A stretch of 64,000 nucleotides of DNA from Planctomycetaceae bacterium (GCA_039680605.1 JBDKTA010000009.1:62001-126000); one strand, 5' to 3'. Shown: positions 8,525 to 17,520, numbered from the stretch's first letter. Made by a program: numbers and translations. The notes: generated by a model not told the origin, from the letters alone.

Positions 8525-9994
8525 ATGATGGGTGAACAATATCATTTCCTGGCGATCGACTTCGGCGCATCGAGCGGCCGGGGTGAACTTGTCACTCTTG
8601 AAGACGGCGTCCTGCACCTGCAGGAAATCCACCGCTTCGAGAACCGCCCGGTCAAGATGGGCGGCACGATGTACTGGGACCTGCCCTATCTCTTCGGCGA
8701 AGTCATCGAGACGCTCAAAGTAGTCGCCAAGCGCGGGATCAAGCTGGCCGGCATCGGCGTCGACACCTGGGGCGTGGACTTCGGCCTCCTGGCGGCCGAC
8801 GGCAAGCTCCTGAGCAACCCCGTCCATTACCGCGACGCCCGCACCGAGAACATTCACGCTTACAGCGACCCGATCATGTCGCGCGACGAAGTCTTCGCGG
8901 CCACCGCGATGGAGCCCTGGAGCATCGGCTCGCTCTTCCAGCTCCTGGCGATGCAGCGCGACAACAGCCCGCTGCTCAAGGCCGCCGACACGATGCTCTG
9001 GATGGCCGACTTGTTCCGCTATTTCCTCTGCGGCAAGAAAGTGGCCGAACTGTCGCTGGCGCAGACCTCGTGCCTGATCGGCACCAACCGCAAGCTCTCC
9101 AGTGAAGTCGTCAAGCGGTTCAAGCTCCGCCGCAAGATGTTCCCCCAGCTCGTGCGCCCGCCGCTGGTGCTGGGCGACCTGCTGCCGGAAATCGTCCAGG
9201 CCGCCGGCCTGACCGGGCCGGTGCCGGTCATCGCCACGGCCGGTCACGATACAGCCGCGGCCGTGGCGGCGGTTCCCGCCCGCGGCAGCGACTGGGCGTT
9301 CCTGTCCTGCGGCACGTGGAGCATCACCGGCACGCTGGTCAAGCACCCCGTCGCCACGCCCGAGGCCTTGAGAATGGGCTACTCGTGCGAATGCACCATC
9401 GGCGACTGGTTCACGTGCAAGAACATCCCGGGCCTGTGGGTCGTTCAGGAGCTGCGCCGCAAGTGGCACAGCAGCGAAGACCCGTGGGACTTCAACCGCA
9501 TGGTCGCCGAGGCCGCAGCGGTCAGCGAGGTTCCCCTGTTCGACGTGAACCATCCCACCCTGATGGCCCCGGCCGACATGGAAGACGCTCTGCGCAAACT
9601 CCTGGCCGGCGGCGCCCATCTGGACCGCGGCCACCTGGTGCGTTCGGCGCTGGAGAGCCTGGCGGCCGAGTACGCCCGCTCCATCGACGCCATCGCCACC
9701 CTGACGGGCAAGCGCCCCAGCGCGCTGTACATGGTCGGCGGCGGGATCAAGAACAAGCTGCTCTGCCAGCTCACCGCCGACGCGTGCAACATGACGGTGT
9801 ACGCCGGCGTCGACGAGTGTACAGCCGTGGGCAACGGCCTGGGGCAGGCGCTGGCGCTGGGCATCATCAAGACCAAGGGTGACATCCGCAAGATCGCCCG
9901 CGCTTCGTTCGAGATGTCGACATTCATGCCTGAAAATCGTCAGCATTGGCAAGCCAGGCTGGCACAGTATGCCCAGTTGCAGGCGGGCAAATAA
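8525..9994 (+). CDS. rhaB: Rhamnulokinase-type FGGY sugar kinase
   Basis: This kinase phosphorylates a ketose at C1, L-rhamnulose in characterised members; L-fuculose is possible here because the next gene is a fucose isomerase. The 489-residue product starts with the phosphate-binding IDFGASSGRG, then HRFENRPVKMGGTMYWDL, which is characteristic of RhaB. DTWGVDFGLL, TAGHDTAAAVAAVP and CGTWSITGTL follow, and MVGGGIKNKLLCQL is the adenosine-binding motif. I chose the ATG at 8525 because GGAAGGA precedes it; a second ATG follows directly. It is 42 bases upstream of the isomerase gene, on the same strand, so the two probably form an operon. Confidence 0.88.
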   Translation: MMGEQYHFLAIDFGASSGRGELVTLEDGVLHLQEIHRFENRPVKMGGTMYWDLPYLFGEVIETLKVVAKRGIKLAGIGVDTWGVDFGLLAADGKLLSNPVHYRDARTENIHAYSDPIMSRDEVFAATAMEPWSIGSLFQLLAMQRDNSPLLKAADTMLWMADLFRYFLCGKKVAELSLAQTSCLIGTNRKLSSEVVKRFKLRRKMFPQLVRPPLVLGDLLPEIVQAAGLTGPVPVIATAGHDTAAAVAAVPARGSDWAFLSCGTWSITGTLVKHPVATPEALRMGYSCECTIGDWFTCKNIPGLWVVQELRRKWHSSEDPWDFNRMVAEAAAVSEVPLFDVNHPTLMAPADMEDALRKLLAGGAHLDRGHLVRSALESLAAEYARSIDAIATLTGKRPSALYMVGGGIKNKLLCQLTADACNMTVYAGVDECTAVGNGLGQALALGIIKTKGDIRKIARASFEMSTFMPENRQHWQARLAQYAQLQAGK

Positions 9995-10036
9995 CACCGC
10001 ACCGGAAAAACTAACCCAGACGCAGAAGGAGAGAGC

Positions 10037-11899
10037 ATGGCAAGCAACGCACCGAACTTTGAGAAGCTTTCCGCCACCAAACGAAAGTTTGAGACTTTCG
10101 ACAGCACGCTCGTGGGCCCGACGCCGACGATCGCCCTGACGCCCGTGGCCGACGGCCGCGTCGGCGCCTACGAAGACAACGTCGACCGCACCTGGGCGAT
10201 GACCCAGCGCGTCTACGACCTGATCACCAGCAAGGTCAAGCTGCCCGACGGGCGCCCCGTGCGCGTGGTCGTCGCGCCGGAAATCGTCTACGGACCCCGC
10301 ACTGGCGCCATCGCCCAGAAGTACTACGCCGAGCAGAACGTCGGCGCCAACATCTGGATCAGCCGCTCGTGGTCGTACTCGGACGAGTTGATGAGCGCCG
10401 CGGCCGGCGTGGGCTCCACCGAGTGGATCCAGGCCGCCTACGGACTCAACCAGACCGACCGCCCCGGCGCGGTGTGGCTCAAGGCCTTCACGGCCGCCAT
10501 GGACGAGAAGAAGCGCCCGATCTTCTGCATCTACTCGCCGGACCTGGAAGACGAGACCAAGGGCATCAACGACTTCGTGACCGAGCGCCTGGTGCGGTTC
10601 GCCCGCTGCGCCGCGGCGGTGATGTACATGCGCGGCAAGAACTACCTGTCGATCGGTTCGGTGTCGATGGGCATCATCGGCTCGGACGTTCGCCGCAACA
10701 TGATGGAACAGTACCTGGGCATGGGTTCGGTGTCGGTGGACATGGTCGCCCTCCGCGGCCGCATGGACAAGGGCCTGTTCGATCACGAAGAGCTGGCCGA
10801 GTCGATCAAGTTCTTCAAGAAGTTCAAGATGGACTTCGGCCCGGGCAAGCGCCCGCAACCGCCCGAGAAGCTCATCGAAGACGTGATGAAGATGACGCTG
10901 ATCGTGCGCGACTTGATGATCGGCAACCCGCGCCTGGCCGACTCGAAGGTCGCCAAGGCCCAGGGCTTCGTCGACAACGTCGAGTTGGCCCAGGGCGCCA
11001 ACGCCATCGCCTCGGGCACGCAGGGGCAGCGCCAGTGGACGGACCTGTACCCCAACTTCGACGTCGCCGAGAGCCTGCTGTGCAGCTCGTTCGGCTGGGA
11101 AGGCCCGCGCACGCCGTTCATCGTGGCCACCGAGAACGATTCCAAGAACGCCATCGGAATGCTCGCGGCGCACCTGCTGACCGGCGGCATGCCGCAGCTC
11201 TTCGCCGACATCCGCACCAACTGGACGCCCGAGAGCATCAAGGCCGCCACCGGCAAGGACGTCACCAAGATCTGCCCGCAGGGCATCATCGACAAGCGCA
11301 ACAGCGGCGCCGGCGCGCTGGACTACGCCGTCAACGCCCTGGAACTCGCGGGCAAGAACTGGAAGAAGATGTCGGCCGCCGACGCCTGGGACGCCATCCG
11401 CTCTAACCCGGCCGTCCATAACAAGCTGATGAAGGCCGCGATGGACGCCACGACGTACATGGGTGCCGGCCTGACGTACTTCCCCGGCGACGGCCTGTCG
11501 AGCCACTACCGCACCCCCGGCGGCGTGCCGATGACGGCCTACCGCTACAACGCAGTCGGCGACATGCTGACCTGCTCGATCGTCGAGGGCGAGACGGTCG
11601 AACTGCCCGTCGCGGTGGGCGACCACATCAGCCGCGTGACGGACAAGACCTGGCCCGAGAGCTACTGGATGCCCCGCGGCATGAGCAGCTTCGAGTACAT
11701 GAGCCGCATCGGACCCAACCACGACGCCAACAGCTTCGGCCTCATCGGCGCGGACATGATCACGTTCAACGCGATGCTGCGCATCCCGGTGGACATGCAC
11801 AACGTCTGCAAATGCGAGATCTTCCGCCCGACGATGTGGGACCGCTTCGGCGGCGACGACTACCGCGCCTGCGAATACCTCGGCGCGCTTTACGCCTGA
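10037..11899 (+). CDS. fucI: L-fucose isomerase
   Basis: Mn2+-dependent aldose-ketose isomerase converting L-fucose to L-fuculose (some members act on D-arabinose). The 620 residues are close to the 591 of the Escherichia coli enzyme. The metal ligands line up as Glu in VATENDS (about residue 366), Asp in LFADIRTNW (about 391) and His in GPNHDANSFG (about 562), followed by GADMITFNAMLRIPVDMHNV as in E. coli FucI. GAAGGAGAG lies just before the ATG. It pairs with the upstream sugar kinase, and a hairpin terminator follows. Three GH29 fucosidases elsewhere in the window would supply substrate. Confidence 0.93.
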   Translation: MASNAPNFEKLSATKRKFETFDSTLVGPTPTIALTPVADGRVGAYEDNVDRTWAMTQRVYDLITSKVKLPDGRPVRVVVAPEIVYGPRTGAIAQKYYAEQNVGANIWISRSWSYSDELMSAAAGVGSTEWIQAAYGLNQTDRPGAVWLKAFTAAMDEKKRPIFCIYSPDLEDETKGINDFVTERLVRFARCAAAVMYMRGKNYLSIGSVSMGIIGSDVRRNMMEQYLGMGSVSVDMVALRGRMDKGLFDHEELAESIKFFKKFKMDFGPGKRPQPPEKLIEDVMKMTLIVRDLMIGNPRLADSKVAKAQGFVDNVELAQGANAIASGTQGQRQWTDLYPNFDVAESLLCSSFGWEGPRTPFIVATENDSKNAIGMLAAHLLTGGMPQLFADIRTNWTPESIKAATGKDVTKICPQGIIDKRNSGAGALDYAVNALELAGKNWKKMSAADAWDAIRSNPAVHNKLMKAAMDATTYMGAGLTYFPGDGLSSHYRTPGGVPMTAYRYNAVGDMLTCSIVEGETVELPVAVGDHISRVTDKTWPESYWMPRGMSSFEYMSRIGPNHDANSFGLIGADMITFNAMLRIPVDMHNVCKCEIFRPTMWDRFGGDDYRACEYLGALYA

Positions 11900-11917
11900 T
11901 AGTGCATCCGTAACACA

Positions 11918-11955
11918 AAGGGCCCGGGAGCAGCGATGCTTCCCGGGCTCTTTTC
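11918..11955 (+). terminator. Rho-independent terminator after fucI
   Basis: The stem AGGGCCCGGGA / TCCCGGGCTCT encloses a loop of about 10 bases and is followed by TTTTCTT. It ends the kinase-isomerase transcript 19 bases after the fucI stop. Confidence 0.85.
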
Positions 11956-11965
11956 TTGCGCGGAC

Positions 11966-12091
11966 GGATTTCCAATTTCCAATTTGGCATTTCCAATTTA
12001 ACAACATTAAACAACAAAGACGCCAGCCCTGGGCCTGCGATGTTTTTGAATTGCTTTTCAATTGGAAATTGTAAATTGGAAATGGGAAATT
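11966..12091. repeat. A+T-rich word array with inverted arms
   Basis: The left arm repeats ATTTCCAATTTCCAATTTGG and the right arm carries its complement (CAATTGGAAATTG, AAATTGGAAATGGGAAATTGG). About 50 bases lie between. The array runs to within ten bases of the GH43 start codon. A similar architecture is seen at 26579-26757. Confidence 0.65.
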
Positions 12092-12100
12092 GGTCACCCT

Positions 12101-13717
12101 ATGAACTACACCAACCCGATCATCCCCGGCTTCTATCCCGACCCGAGCATCTGCCGCGTGGGCGAGGATTACTACCTCGTCACCAGTTCATTCGAGTACT
12201 TCCCCGGCGTGCCGATCTTTCATAGCCGCGATTTGTACAACTGGCGGCAGATCGGGTACGTGCTGAACCGGCCCGCACAATTGCCGCTGGACAAGAGCCC
12301 GATCTCCTGCGGGATCTTCGCCCCGACGCTGCGGTACCATGCCGGCCGCTTCTACATGATTACCACCAATGTCTCCTTCGGCGGCAACTTCCTGGTGACG
12401 GCTACCGACCCGGCCGGGCCTTGGTCGGCGCCGGTTGCGGTGGACTCGCCGGGGATCGATCCTTCGCTGACGTTCGACGGCGACGGCACGTGCTACATCA
12501 CCGGCAACTGGTGCGACGACGGCCGCGGGGGCAAGGGGATCGGCGTTGCCCGCATTGACGCCGCCTCGGGCAAGTTGCTCGAGCCGATGCGGTTCATCTG
12601 GTCCGGCACGGGCGGCCAGCACGCGGAAGGGCCGCACCTCTACCACATCGGGCGGTGGTGGTATCTGCTGATCGCCGAGGGCGGCACGGAACTGTGCCAC
12701 ATGATCACCATCGCCCGAAGCGAGAGCCCGTACGGGCCATTCGAGTCCTGCCCGCATAACCCGATCCTCACGCATCGCTCGCTGCCGTCGCGCATTCACA
12801 GCATCGGCCATAGCGATCTGGTGCAGGACCATCGCGGCAACTGGTGGATGGTCTTCCTGGGCACGCGACATTCGCTGTTCATGTATCCGACGCGGCACCA
12901 CCTGGGGCGCGAGACGTTTCTGGCGCCGGTGACGTGGACCAACGGGGATTCCGGGGTCACTGAAGTGACCCGGCCGACGGACCTCGGTTGGCCTGTGATA
13001 AACGCCGGGCGTCCGATTGAATTGCAGATGGATGTCCCCGCCGCTTTACCGGCGCATCCATTCCCGCCGACGCCGACGCGCGACGATTTCGACTCGCCGC
13101 AATACGCCATGTCATGGAACTGGCTGCGAAATCCGGTGATCGAGAATTACTCGCTCACGCAGCGCCCGGGGTGGCTCACGCTCAAGGGCTCGGCCGTCAC
13201 GCCGGACGCGGAAGACTCCCCCACCCTGATCTGCCGCCGCCAGCAGCACTTCAACTGCCGCGCGGCCGCACTGCTGGACTTTGTTCCCGCGGCTGAAAAT
13301 GAAGAAGCGGGTGTCTCCGTGCGGATGAACGACCGCCATCATTACGATCTGGCGGTGACGATGCGCGGCGGCAAACGCTGCGCGATCGTCCGCCAGCGCA
13401 TCGGCGACATTTTTCAAGAGACGGCCTGTCAGCCGCTGCCGGATGGGCCTGTGGAATTGTCCATCGAGGCCACGCGCGACACGTATTCGTTCGCAGCCCA
13501 TGGCGACCCGCTTCGCGTGTCGCCATGCCACCCCGAAGACGGCAAAGGAGTGATTCCCCTCGGCAAGGCCTCAACCGCCTACCTCACCAGCGAGGCCGCC
13601 GGCGGGTTCACCGGCGTGATGATCGCACTCTACGCCACCGGCTGGGGCAAACCCTGCACCGCTACGGCAGCATTCGACTGGTTCGACTACATCCCCCTTC
13701 CCGACGACGAGCGATAA
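12101..13717 (+). CDS. Glycoside hydrolase family 43 (beta-xylosidase/arabinofuranosidase-like)
   Basis: A 538-residue GH43 enzyme likely to cleave xylosides or arabinosides. The five-blade propeller starts NPIIPGFYPDPSICRVG with the general-base Asp; FDGDGTCYITGN holds the middle acidic site and GGQHAEGPHLYH the general-acid Glu. A C-terminal beta-sandwich begins near residue 330 (DDFDSPQYAMSWNWLRNP), as in xylosidase-type GH43. No signal peptide is seen from this start, so it is probably cytoplasmic. A complete 37-bp family B repeat lies inside the gene (13497-13533) and is translated as HGDPLRVSPCHP without breaking the frame. The URO-D-like gene follows directly. Confidence 0.9.
   Translation: MNYTNPIIPGFYPDPSICRVGEDYYLVTSSFEYFPGVPIFHSRDLYNWRQIGYVLNRPAQLPLDKSPISCGIFAPTLRYHAGRFYMITTNVSFGGNFLVTATDPAGPWSAPVAVDSPGIDPSLTFDGDGTCYITGNWCDDGRGGKGIGVARIDAASGKLLEPMRFIWSGTGGQHAEGPHLYHIGRWWYLLIAEGGTELCHMITIARSESPYGPFESCPHNPILTHRSLPSRIHSIGHSDLVQDHRGNWWMVFLGTRHSLFMYPTRHHLGRETFLAPVTWTNGDSGVTEVTRPTDLGWPVINAGRPIELQMDVPAALPAHPFPPTPTRDDFDSPQYAMSWNWLRNPVIENYSLTQRPGWLTLKGSAVTPDAEDSPTLICRRQQHFNCRAAALLDFVPAAENEEAGVSVRMNDRHHYDLAVTMRGGKRCAIVRQRIGDIFQETACQPLPDGPVELSIEATRDTYSFAAHGDPLRVSPCHPEDGKGVIPLGKASTAYLTSEAAGGFTGVMIALYATGWGKPCTATAAFDWFDYIPLPDDER
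13497..13533. repeat. Family B palindrome inside the GH43 coding sequence
   Basis: CCCATGGCGACCCGC TT GCGTGTCGCCATG CCACCC is the same element that lies between genes at 23531, 30256, 44283, 52742, 57165 and 59772. It sits in frame in the C-terminal domain of GH43. Confidence 0.85.
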
Positions 13718-13719
13718 TC

Positions 13720-14853
13720 ATGACATCCAAAGAGCGAATCAAGCGGCAGGTGCTGGGGCAGGAAGTGGACCGCATTCCAACCGTCGGCGGGTGGATGCTC
13801 AGCGCCGGCGTGCTAGCCGAGTTCGCCGGCGTGAGCGTCGAGGCGTTCCTGGCCGACGCGCAGGCGATGACGATCCGCGCGTACAGGAATCTCGGCGCCG
13901 ACGCGCTGGTGGGCGGGCTGATCGTGCCCAGCGTGGCTGACCAGGTGCGGAACGGGCAGGTCGAGGAGGCCAAGTTCTCCCAGTTCACGCCGGAAGACCT
14001 CGTCAAGCGAGCCGAGCAGGCCCCGGCGTCGGAGCAGGAGTTCCTGGCCAAGGTCGACCGCCCCAAGATGCGGGCCGATTACGCCAACTGGATCGGCGAG
14101 CAGCGCAAAAGCTTCGACGGCATGGAACTGATCCCCACGTTCTGGCACGTGGTGCCCAACTTCATGATGTACTGCAGCTACGGCTACGAGGCATATCTGG
14201 CCGCCTGCGCGATGTACCCCGACGCCGTCGAGCGGATCTACTGGGAAAGCGCCATCGACGCCCGCTCGACCAACTCGATCCTCGTCGACGTCTACCGCGA
14301 CCTGGACCTGCCGCCGATCCTCTTCACCGGCCACGATATGTGCATCAACACCGGCACGATGGTCAGCCCGGCCTTCCTGCGCCAGCGCTACTGGCCGCTG
14401 TGCAAGTACGCCATCGCCCCGCTGGTCGAGGCCGGCATCCGCGTGATCTACCACTGCGACGGCAACGTCATGCCGATCATCGACGACATCATCGCAGCCG
14501 GGTTCTCGGGCTTCCAGGGCTTCCAGTACGAGTACGGCGTGGACCCGTTTGCCTTCTCAAACCGCCGCAGCCTGCAGGGGCAGGAGTTCCTGTACATGAC
14601 CGGCATGAACATCTCCCGCACGCTGCCCTGGGGCACGCCAGCCGACGTACGCGAGGAACTCGAGTATGTGCTGGACTACACGCGCGGCGGTAGAGGCCTG
14701 CTGCTGTTCTCCAGCAACGTGATCGGCCCGGAAGTACCCGCCGCCAACGTCGAAGCCGCCTACGACTTCTGCCGCACCTACGACCCCAACACCCCCCGCC
14801 CCACCGCCGCCGCCAAGCCACGCCCGTGGCCTTGGGGCGCCAGGCACGGCTGA
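13720..14853 (+). CDS. Uroporphyrinogen decarboxylase (URO-D) family protein
   Basis: A 377-residue protein of the URO-D/MtaA superfamily, which includes haem decarboxylases and corrinoid-dependent methyltransferases. It opens MTSKERIKRQVLGQEVDRIP, a typical family N-terminus. Later segments are PPILFTGHDMCINTG, YHCDGNVMPIIDDIIAAGFSGFQGFQ and TPADVREELEYVLDY. These fit the subgroup found beside carbohydrate genes rather than HemE, but I cannot name a substrate. The ATG lies 2 bases after the GH43 stop, so the two are almost certainly cotranscribed. A tandem TGAGTCATCGGC repeat follows the stop. Confidence 0.82.
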   Translation: MTSKERIKRQVLGQEVDRIPTVGGWMLSAGVLAEFAGVSVEAFLADAQAMTIRAYRNLGADALVGGLIVPSVADQVRNGQVEEAKFSQFTPEDLVKRAEQAPASEQEFLAKVDRPKMRADYANWIGEQRKSFDGMELIPTFWHVVPNFMMYCSYGYEAYLAACAMYPDAVERIYWESAIDARSTNSILVDVYRDLDLPPILFTGHDMCINTGTMVSPAFLRQRYWPLCKYAIAPLVEAGIRVIYHCDGNVMPIIDDIIAAGFSGFQGFQYEYGVDPFAFSNRRSLQGQEFLYMTGMNISRTLPWGTPADVREELEYVLDYTRGGRGLLLFSSNVIGPEVPAANVEAAYDFCRTYDPNTPRPTAAAKPRPWPWGARHG

Positions 14854-14866
14854 GTCATCGGCTGAG

Positions 14867-15334
14867 TCATCGGCTGACTCCTTGAGGCACTCCGTGGCTT
14901 TCGGGACGTTCCATGAACTTCCCGGCGGCGGTGGCTTTTACTTGCTCCCTCTGGACGATCCGGGCCTCGATCACATGCAGCGGGGACTGCGAGCGTGCTA
15001 TGCGGGCGCTGACGGTCAGCGAATCGTGCAGCTCGATGGGATGTCTGAATCGCACGGTCATCTCGGCCGTCACCGCCGCGATGCCGTGGGCGAACAGGCA
15101 GTTGGTCATTGCCCCATCCAGAAGCGCCGCCGTCACGCCGCCATGCATCGTGTCCGGGTAGCCTTGAAGGCGCTGGCGGCACTGAAAACTCGCTTCGACG
15201 CTGCCGTCGTCGCGCAGCGAGAAACGCAGGTTCAGCCCGCCGCCGATCTCGCGGCCGCAGACGATGCACAGGGGATGCATCGCATCGCGCGTTCGTTCGA
15301 GAACATCCTGGCGCGGTTCAGTGGTCGCAGGCAT
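14867..15334 (-). CDS. PaaI-family hot-dog thioesterase
   Basis: A 155-residue acyl-CoA thioesterase-like protein. The family signature is HGGVTAALLDGAMTNCLF, and a CIVCGREIGGGLNLRF segment precedes it, as in proteins annotated PaaI-like. The last strand pairs FRHPIELHDSLTVSARI with HVIEARIV. Its ATG lies inside the end of the Mrp-NifX gene, overlapping by 17 bases in another frame, so it is the last gene of the nifX-mrp operon. A function tied to iron-sulphur metabolism is not evident. Confidence 0.88.
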   Translation of the reverse strand: MPATTEPRQDVLERTRDAMHPLCIVCGREIGGGLNLRFSLRDDGSVEASFQCRQRLQGYPDTMHGGVTAALLDGAMTNCLFAHGIAAVTAEMTVRFRHPIELHDSLTVSARIARSQSPLHVIEARIVQREQVKATAAGKFMERPESHGVPQGVSR

Positions 15335-16535
15335 TAGGACCGGCTTTCAGCGTGCCCGAGAGGTATGCCGCGACCGTATCCTCGATTCCCTCAGGCGCAG
15401 CGCCGACGACCACGGCGATTCCGTTCTGTGCGAACAGGTCCTGGGCCCTTTGGCCCATGCCGCCGGCGATAATGACGTTGACCCCTTGCTCGTGCAACCA
15501 TCGCGGCAGCACGCCGGGCTCGTGGGGCGGCGGCGTCAGATAGTCCGTGGCAATGACAGCCTTGGCGGCGTCATCGACTTGCACGATGGCGAACTGCTCG
15601 CAATGTCCGAAGTGCATGCACAGTTTGCCGTCGGCCATGGGAATGGCAATCTTCATAACGCTCTCCTTATGCGGGCAAGGCATATCGTGGGTGGGGGTAA
15701 GGTTCAGGATCGGTCCGATGATCACGGCGAAGGCCTTGGCTGCCTGGCTGTCCGCAAATGCCTGAACGAACGGTTTGCCGCTGTCCCCGGAGGCGACGAT
15801 CTGGGGGTCGAAGGGAACACGCCCAAGGAATGGAACGCCCATCTCGGCGGCAAGTCGTTCGCCGCCGCCGCTCTTGAACAGGTCGATCTGCTTGCTGCAG
15901 TGCGGGCACGCCAGGCCGCTCATGTTCTCGATGATCCCGGCAATACGGAGGTCGAGGGTTTTGCAGAATGAGACGCTGCGGCGGACGTCGGCGACGGCCA
16001 CCTCCTGCGGCGTGGTGACGACGACGGCCCAGGCGCCTTTGCCCACCATCTGCGCCACGGCAAGGGGTTCGTCACCGGTGCCCGGCGGGGAGTCGATCAC
16101 CAGGCAGTCCAGCGGTCCCCATTCGACGTCCTTGAGGAACTGCCGGATGACGTTGTACTTCATGGGCCCGCGCCAGATCACCGCGTCGGCGGGGCTGTCA
16201 AGCAGCAGGCCCACCGAGACGACCGAAAGATTCTCGCTGATCCGGATAGGCGAGACGCCGCCGGCATCGTCGCCGACAAGGCGTTGGCCGCCGAGGCCAA
16301 GGATTGTCATGATGCTCGGGCCATGCAGGTCCACGTCCAGCAGGCCGACCTTCTTGCCCGCGGACGCCAACGAGACGGCCAGGTTGGCCGCAACCGTGCT
16401 CTTGCCCACGCCGCCCTTGCCCGACAGGACGAGGATCTTGCAGCCGATGCGTTCCATGCGCGTTTGAAGCGTCAGTTCGTCCAGTTGGCGCTGGGACTCA
16501 TCGACACTACATGCTTCTGAAGAGTGCTGGCTCAT
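15318..16535 (-). CDS. Mrp/NBP35 P-loop ATPase fused to a NifX/NifB-type domain
   Basis: A 405-residue fusion. Residues about 25-285 form an Mrp/ApbC ATPase, an iron-sulphur cluster carrier: deviant Walker A SGKGGVGKST, GLLDVDLHGPS, DSPPGTGDEPL, and the cluster-binding CPHC. A linker with a Cys (DMPCPH) leads to a C-terminal NifX-like domain (about 295-395) starting MKIAIPMADGKLCMHFGHCEQF, the fold that binds iron-molybdenum or related clusters. This fusion is known in anaerobes without nitrogenase. I chose the ATG at 16535 rather than a TTG at 16550 that overlaps the previous gene. Confidence 0.9.
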   Translation of the reverse strand: MSQHSSEACSVDESQRQLDELTLQTRMERIGCKILVLSGKGGVGKSTVAANLAVSLASAGKKVGLLDVDLHGPSIMTILGLGGQRLVGDDAGGVSPIRISENLSVVSVGLLLDSPADAVIWRGPMKYNVIRQFLKDVEWGPLDCLVIDSPPGTGDEPLAVAQMVGKGAWAVVVTTPQEVAVADVRRSVSFCKTLDLRIAGIIENMSGLACPHCSKQIDLFKSGGGERLAAEMGVPFLGRVPFDPQIVASGDSGKPFVQAFADSQAAKAFAVIIGPILNLTPTHDMPCPHKESVMKIAIPMADGKLCMHFGHCEQFAIVQVDDAAKAVIATDYLTPPPHEPGVLPRWLHEQGVNVIIAGGMGQRAQDLFAQNGIAVVVGAAPEGIEDTVAAYLSGTLKAGPNACDH

Positions 16536-16540
16536 ATCGG

Positions 16541-16903
16541 CTACACCCAATGCCCTTCGACGTCCGCGTCGTTGGAGGGCTTGAGTTTACCGGCCTTGAA
16601 TTGCTCGAGGGCCTCGCGCACGCTGCCGGCGGCGCCGGTGTAGATTGTCACCCCGCCGGCCTGGAGGGTGACGAAGGCCTTGGGCCCGACGTGCCCGGTG
16701 ATGACGGCCTCGACGCCCAGTTGGACGACATTCCGTCCTGCCTGAATGCCCGCCCCCTGTGCGGCGTTGAGGTTTTGCTCGTTGTCGGCGGCGTTGAAGT
16801 CGCCGGTTTCGGTATCGGCAATGATAAAGAACTTGGCCCGCCCGAATCTCGGGTCAAGAGGCGCATCGAGGTCCCGCCCCTGTGCAGTCACTGCGATCTT
16901 CAT
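16541..16903 (-). CDS. NifX/NifB-type dinitrogenase iron-molybdenum cofactor domain protein
   Basis: A 120-residue stand-alone member of the family that binds iron-sulphur or molybdenum-iron precursors. It begins MKIAVTAQGRDLDAPLDPRFGRAKFF and contains GVEAVITGHVGPKAF. The typical GHCxxF is not present, so its ligands differ from those of the fused copy downstream. AAGGAAG precedes the ATG. It is the first certain gene of an operon with Mrp-NifX and the thioesterase. No nif structural genes are in the window, so a nitrogenase-independent role is likely. Confidence 0.88.
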   Translation of the reverse strand: MKIAVTAQGRDLDAPLDPRFGRAKFFIIADTETGDFNAADNEQNLNAAQGAGIQAGRNVVQLGVEAVITGHVGPKAFVTLQAGGVTIYTGAAGSVREALEQFKAGKLKPSNDADVEGHWV

Positions 16904-17103
16904 ATGGAGTCTTCCTTGCGTGCTATGACGGCCATCGGTTGACCGCATGCCCTGATACCAGCAACCGCCATGCCATCACGAAGTTCGCGATCACAAGAGG
17001 GGCAAACCCCATCTATTGCAGTCCCCAAGGAAGCGGGCGACGAAAAGTGCCTCGCGTAATCGTGCATGCTGTCGGGCATAATATCATGGTCTCGACCGCG
17101 CAT
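16900..17103 (-). CDS. Possible small CPSC-containing protein coupled to nifX
   Basis: A 67-residue frame from an ATG at 17103. It contains CPSCDREL and one further Cys. Its stop overlaps the nifX-like start as ATGA, which is typical of translational coupling. I recognise no family, and the composition is not strongly gene-like, so it may be spurious. Confidence 0.3.
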   Translation of the reverse strand: MRGRDHDIMPDSMHDYARHFSSPASLGTAIDGVCPSCDRELRDGMAVAGIRACGQPMAVIARKEDSI

Positions 17104-17124
17104 GAACGCATAATGCACGATTAC
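17056..17124. repeat. 12-bp perfect inverted repeat
   Basis: GTAATCGTGCAT (17056-17067) and its exact complement ATGCACGATTAC (17113-17124) flank 45 bases. It lies between tRNA-Val and the nifX operon and could be an operator or a small mobile remnant. Confidence 0.5.
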
Positions 17125-17369
17125 ACCGGCATCCTTCTTCCCCGGGTTCCCATGACATGATCAGCCGCGCAGGGAGACAATCCGCCAGTGTGCGATAGTG
17201 CTCCCGGTTCCGGAAGAAATACGTCTGGGCGACGCTCAGTTCGTGATACGACCTCCACGACAAGTCAGTGAGATGTGTCGGGGTCTCCGCGCTCGCGGTG
17301 CAGTAGAACCGCAGAACAACGGGCGAGTGCTCCGCCCCTTGCTCACCTGCTCTGCGCCCGCGGCGGCAG

Positions 17370-17443
17370 TGGGCGTTGCTGGATTCGAACCAGCGGCCTC
17401 CTCCTTGTAAGGGAGGCGCTCTAACCAACTGAGCTAAACGCCC
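17370..17443 (-). tRNA. tRNA-Val (anticodon UAC)
   Basis: The minus strand folds as a full cloverleaf: acceptor GGGCGTT/AACGCCC, D arm GCTCAGTTGGTTAGAGC, anticodon arm CCTCC-CTTACAA-GGAGG with TAC at positions 34-36, and T arm GCTGGTTCGAATCCAGC. The anticodon arm is the same as in E. coli tRNA-Val(UAC). CCA is not encoded. Confidence 0.96.
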
Positions 17444-17520
17444 GCGATGCATTGCGACAGGCAGATTATAGGCACTGAGGCCTGAATCGCAACGAGGAAA
17501 CGATATGCAATGACTGCAAA

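Noticed and set aside
8180-12097. A 1305-codon open frame on the minus strand opposite the kinase and fucI genes
   Set aside because: It is the complement of well-supported genes, has an Arg/Val/His/Asp-rich composition typical of high-GC antisense frames, and shows no family motif.
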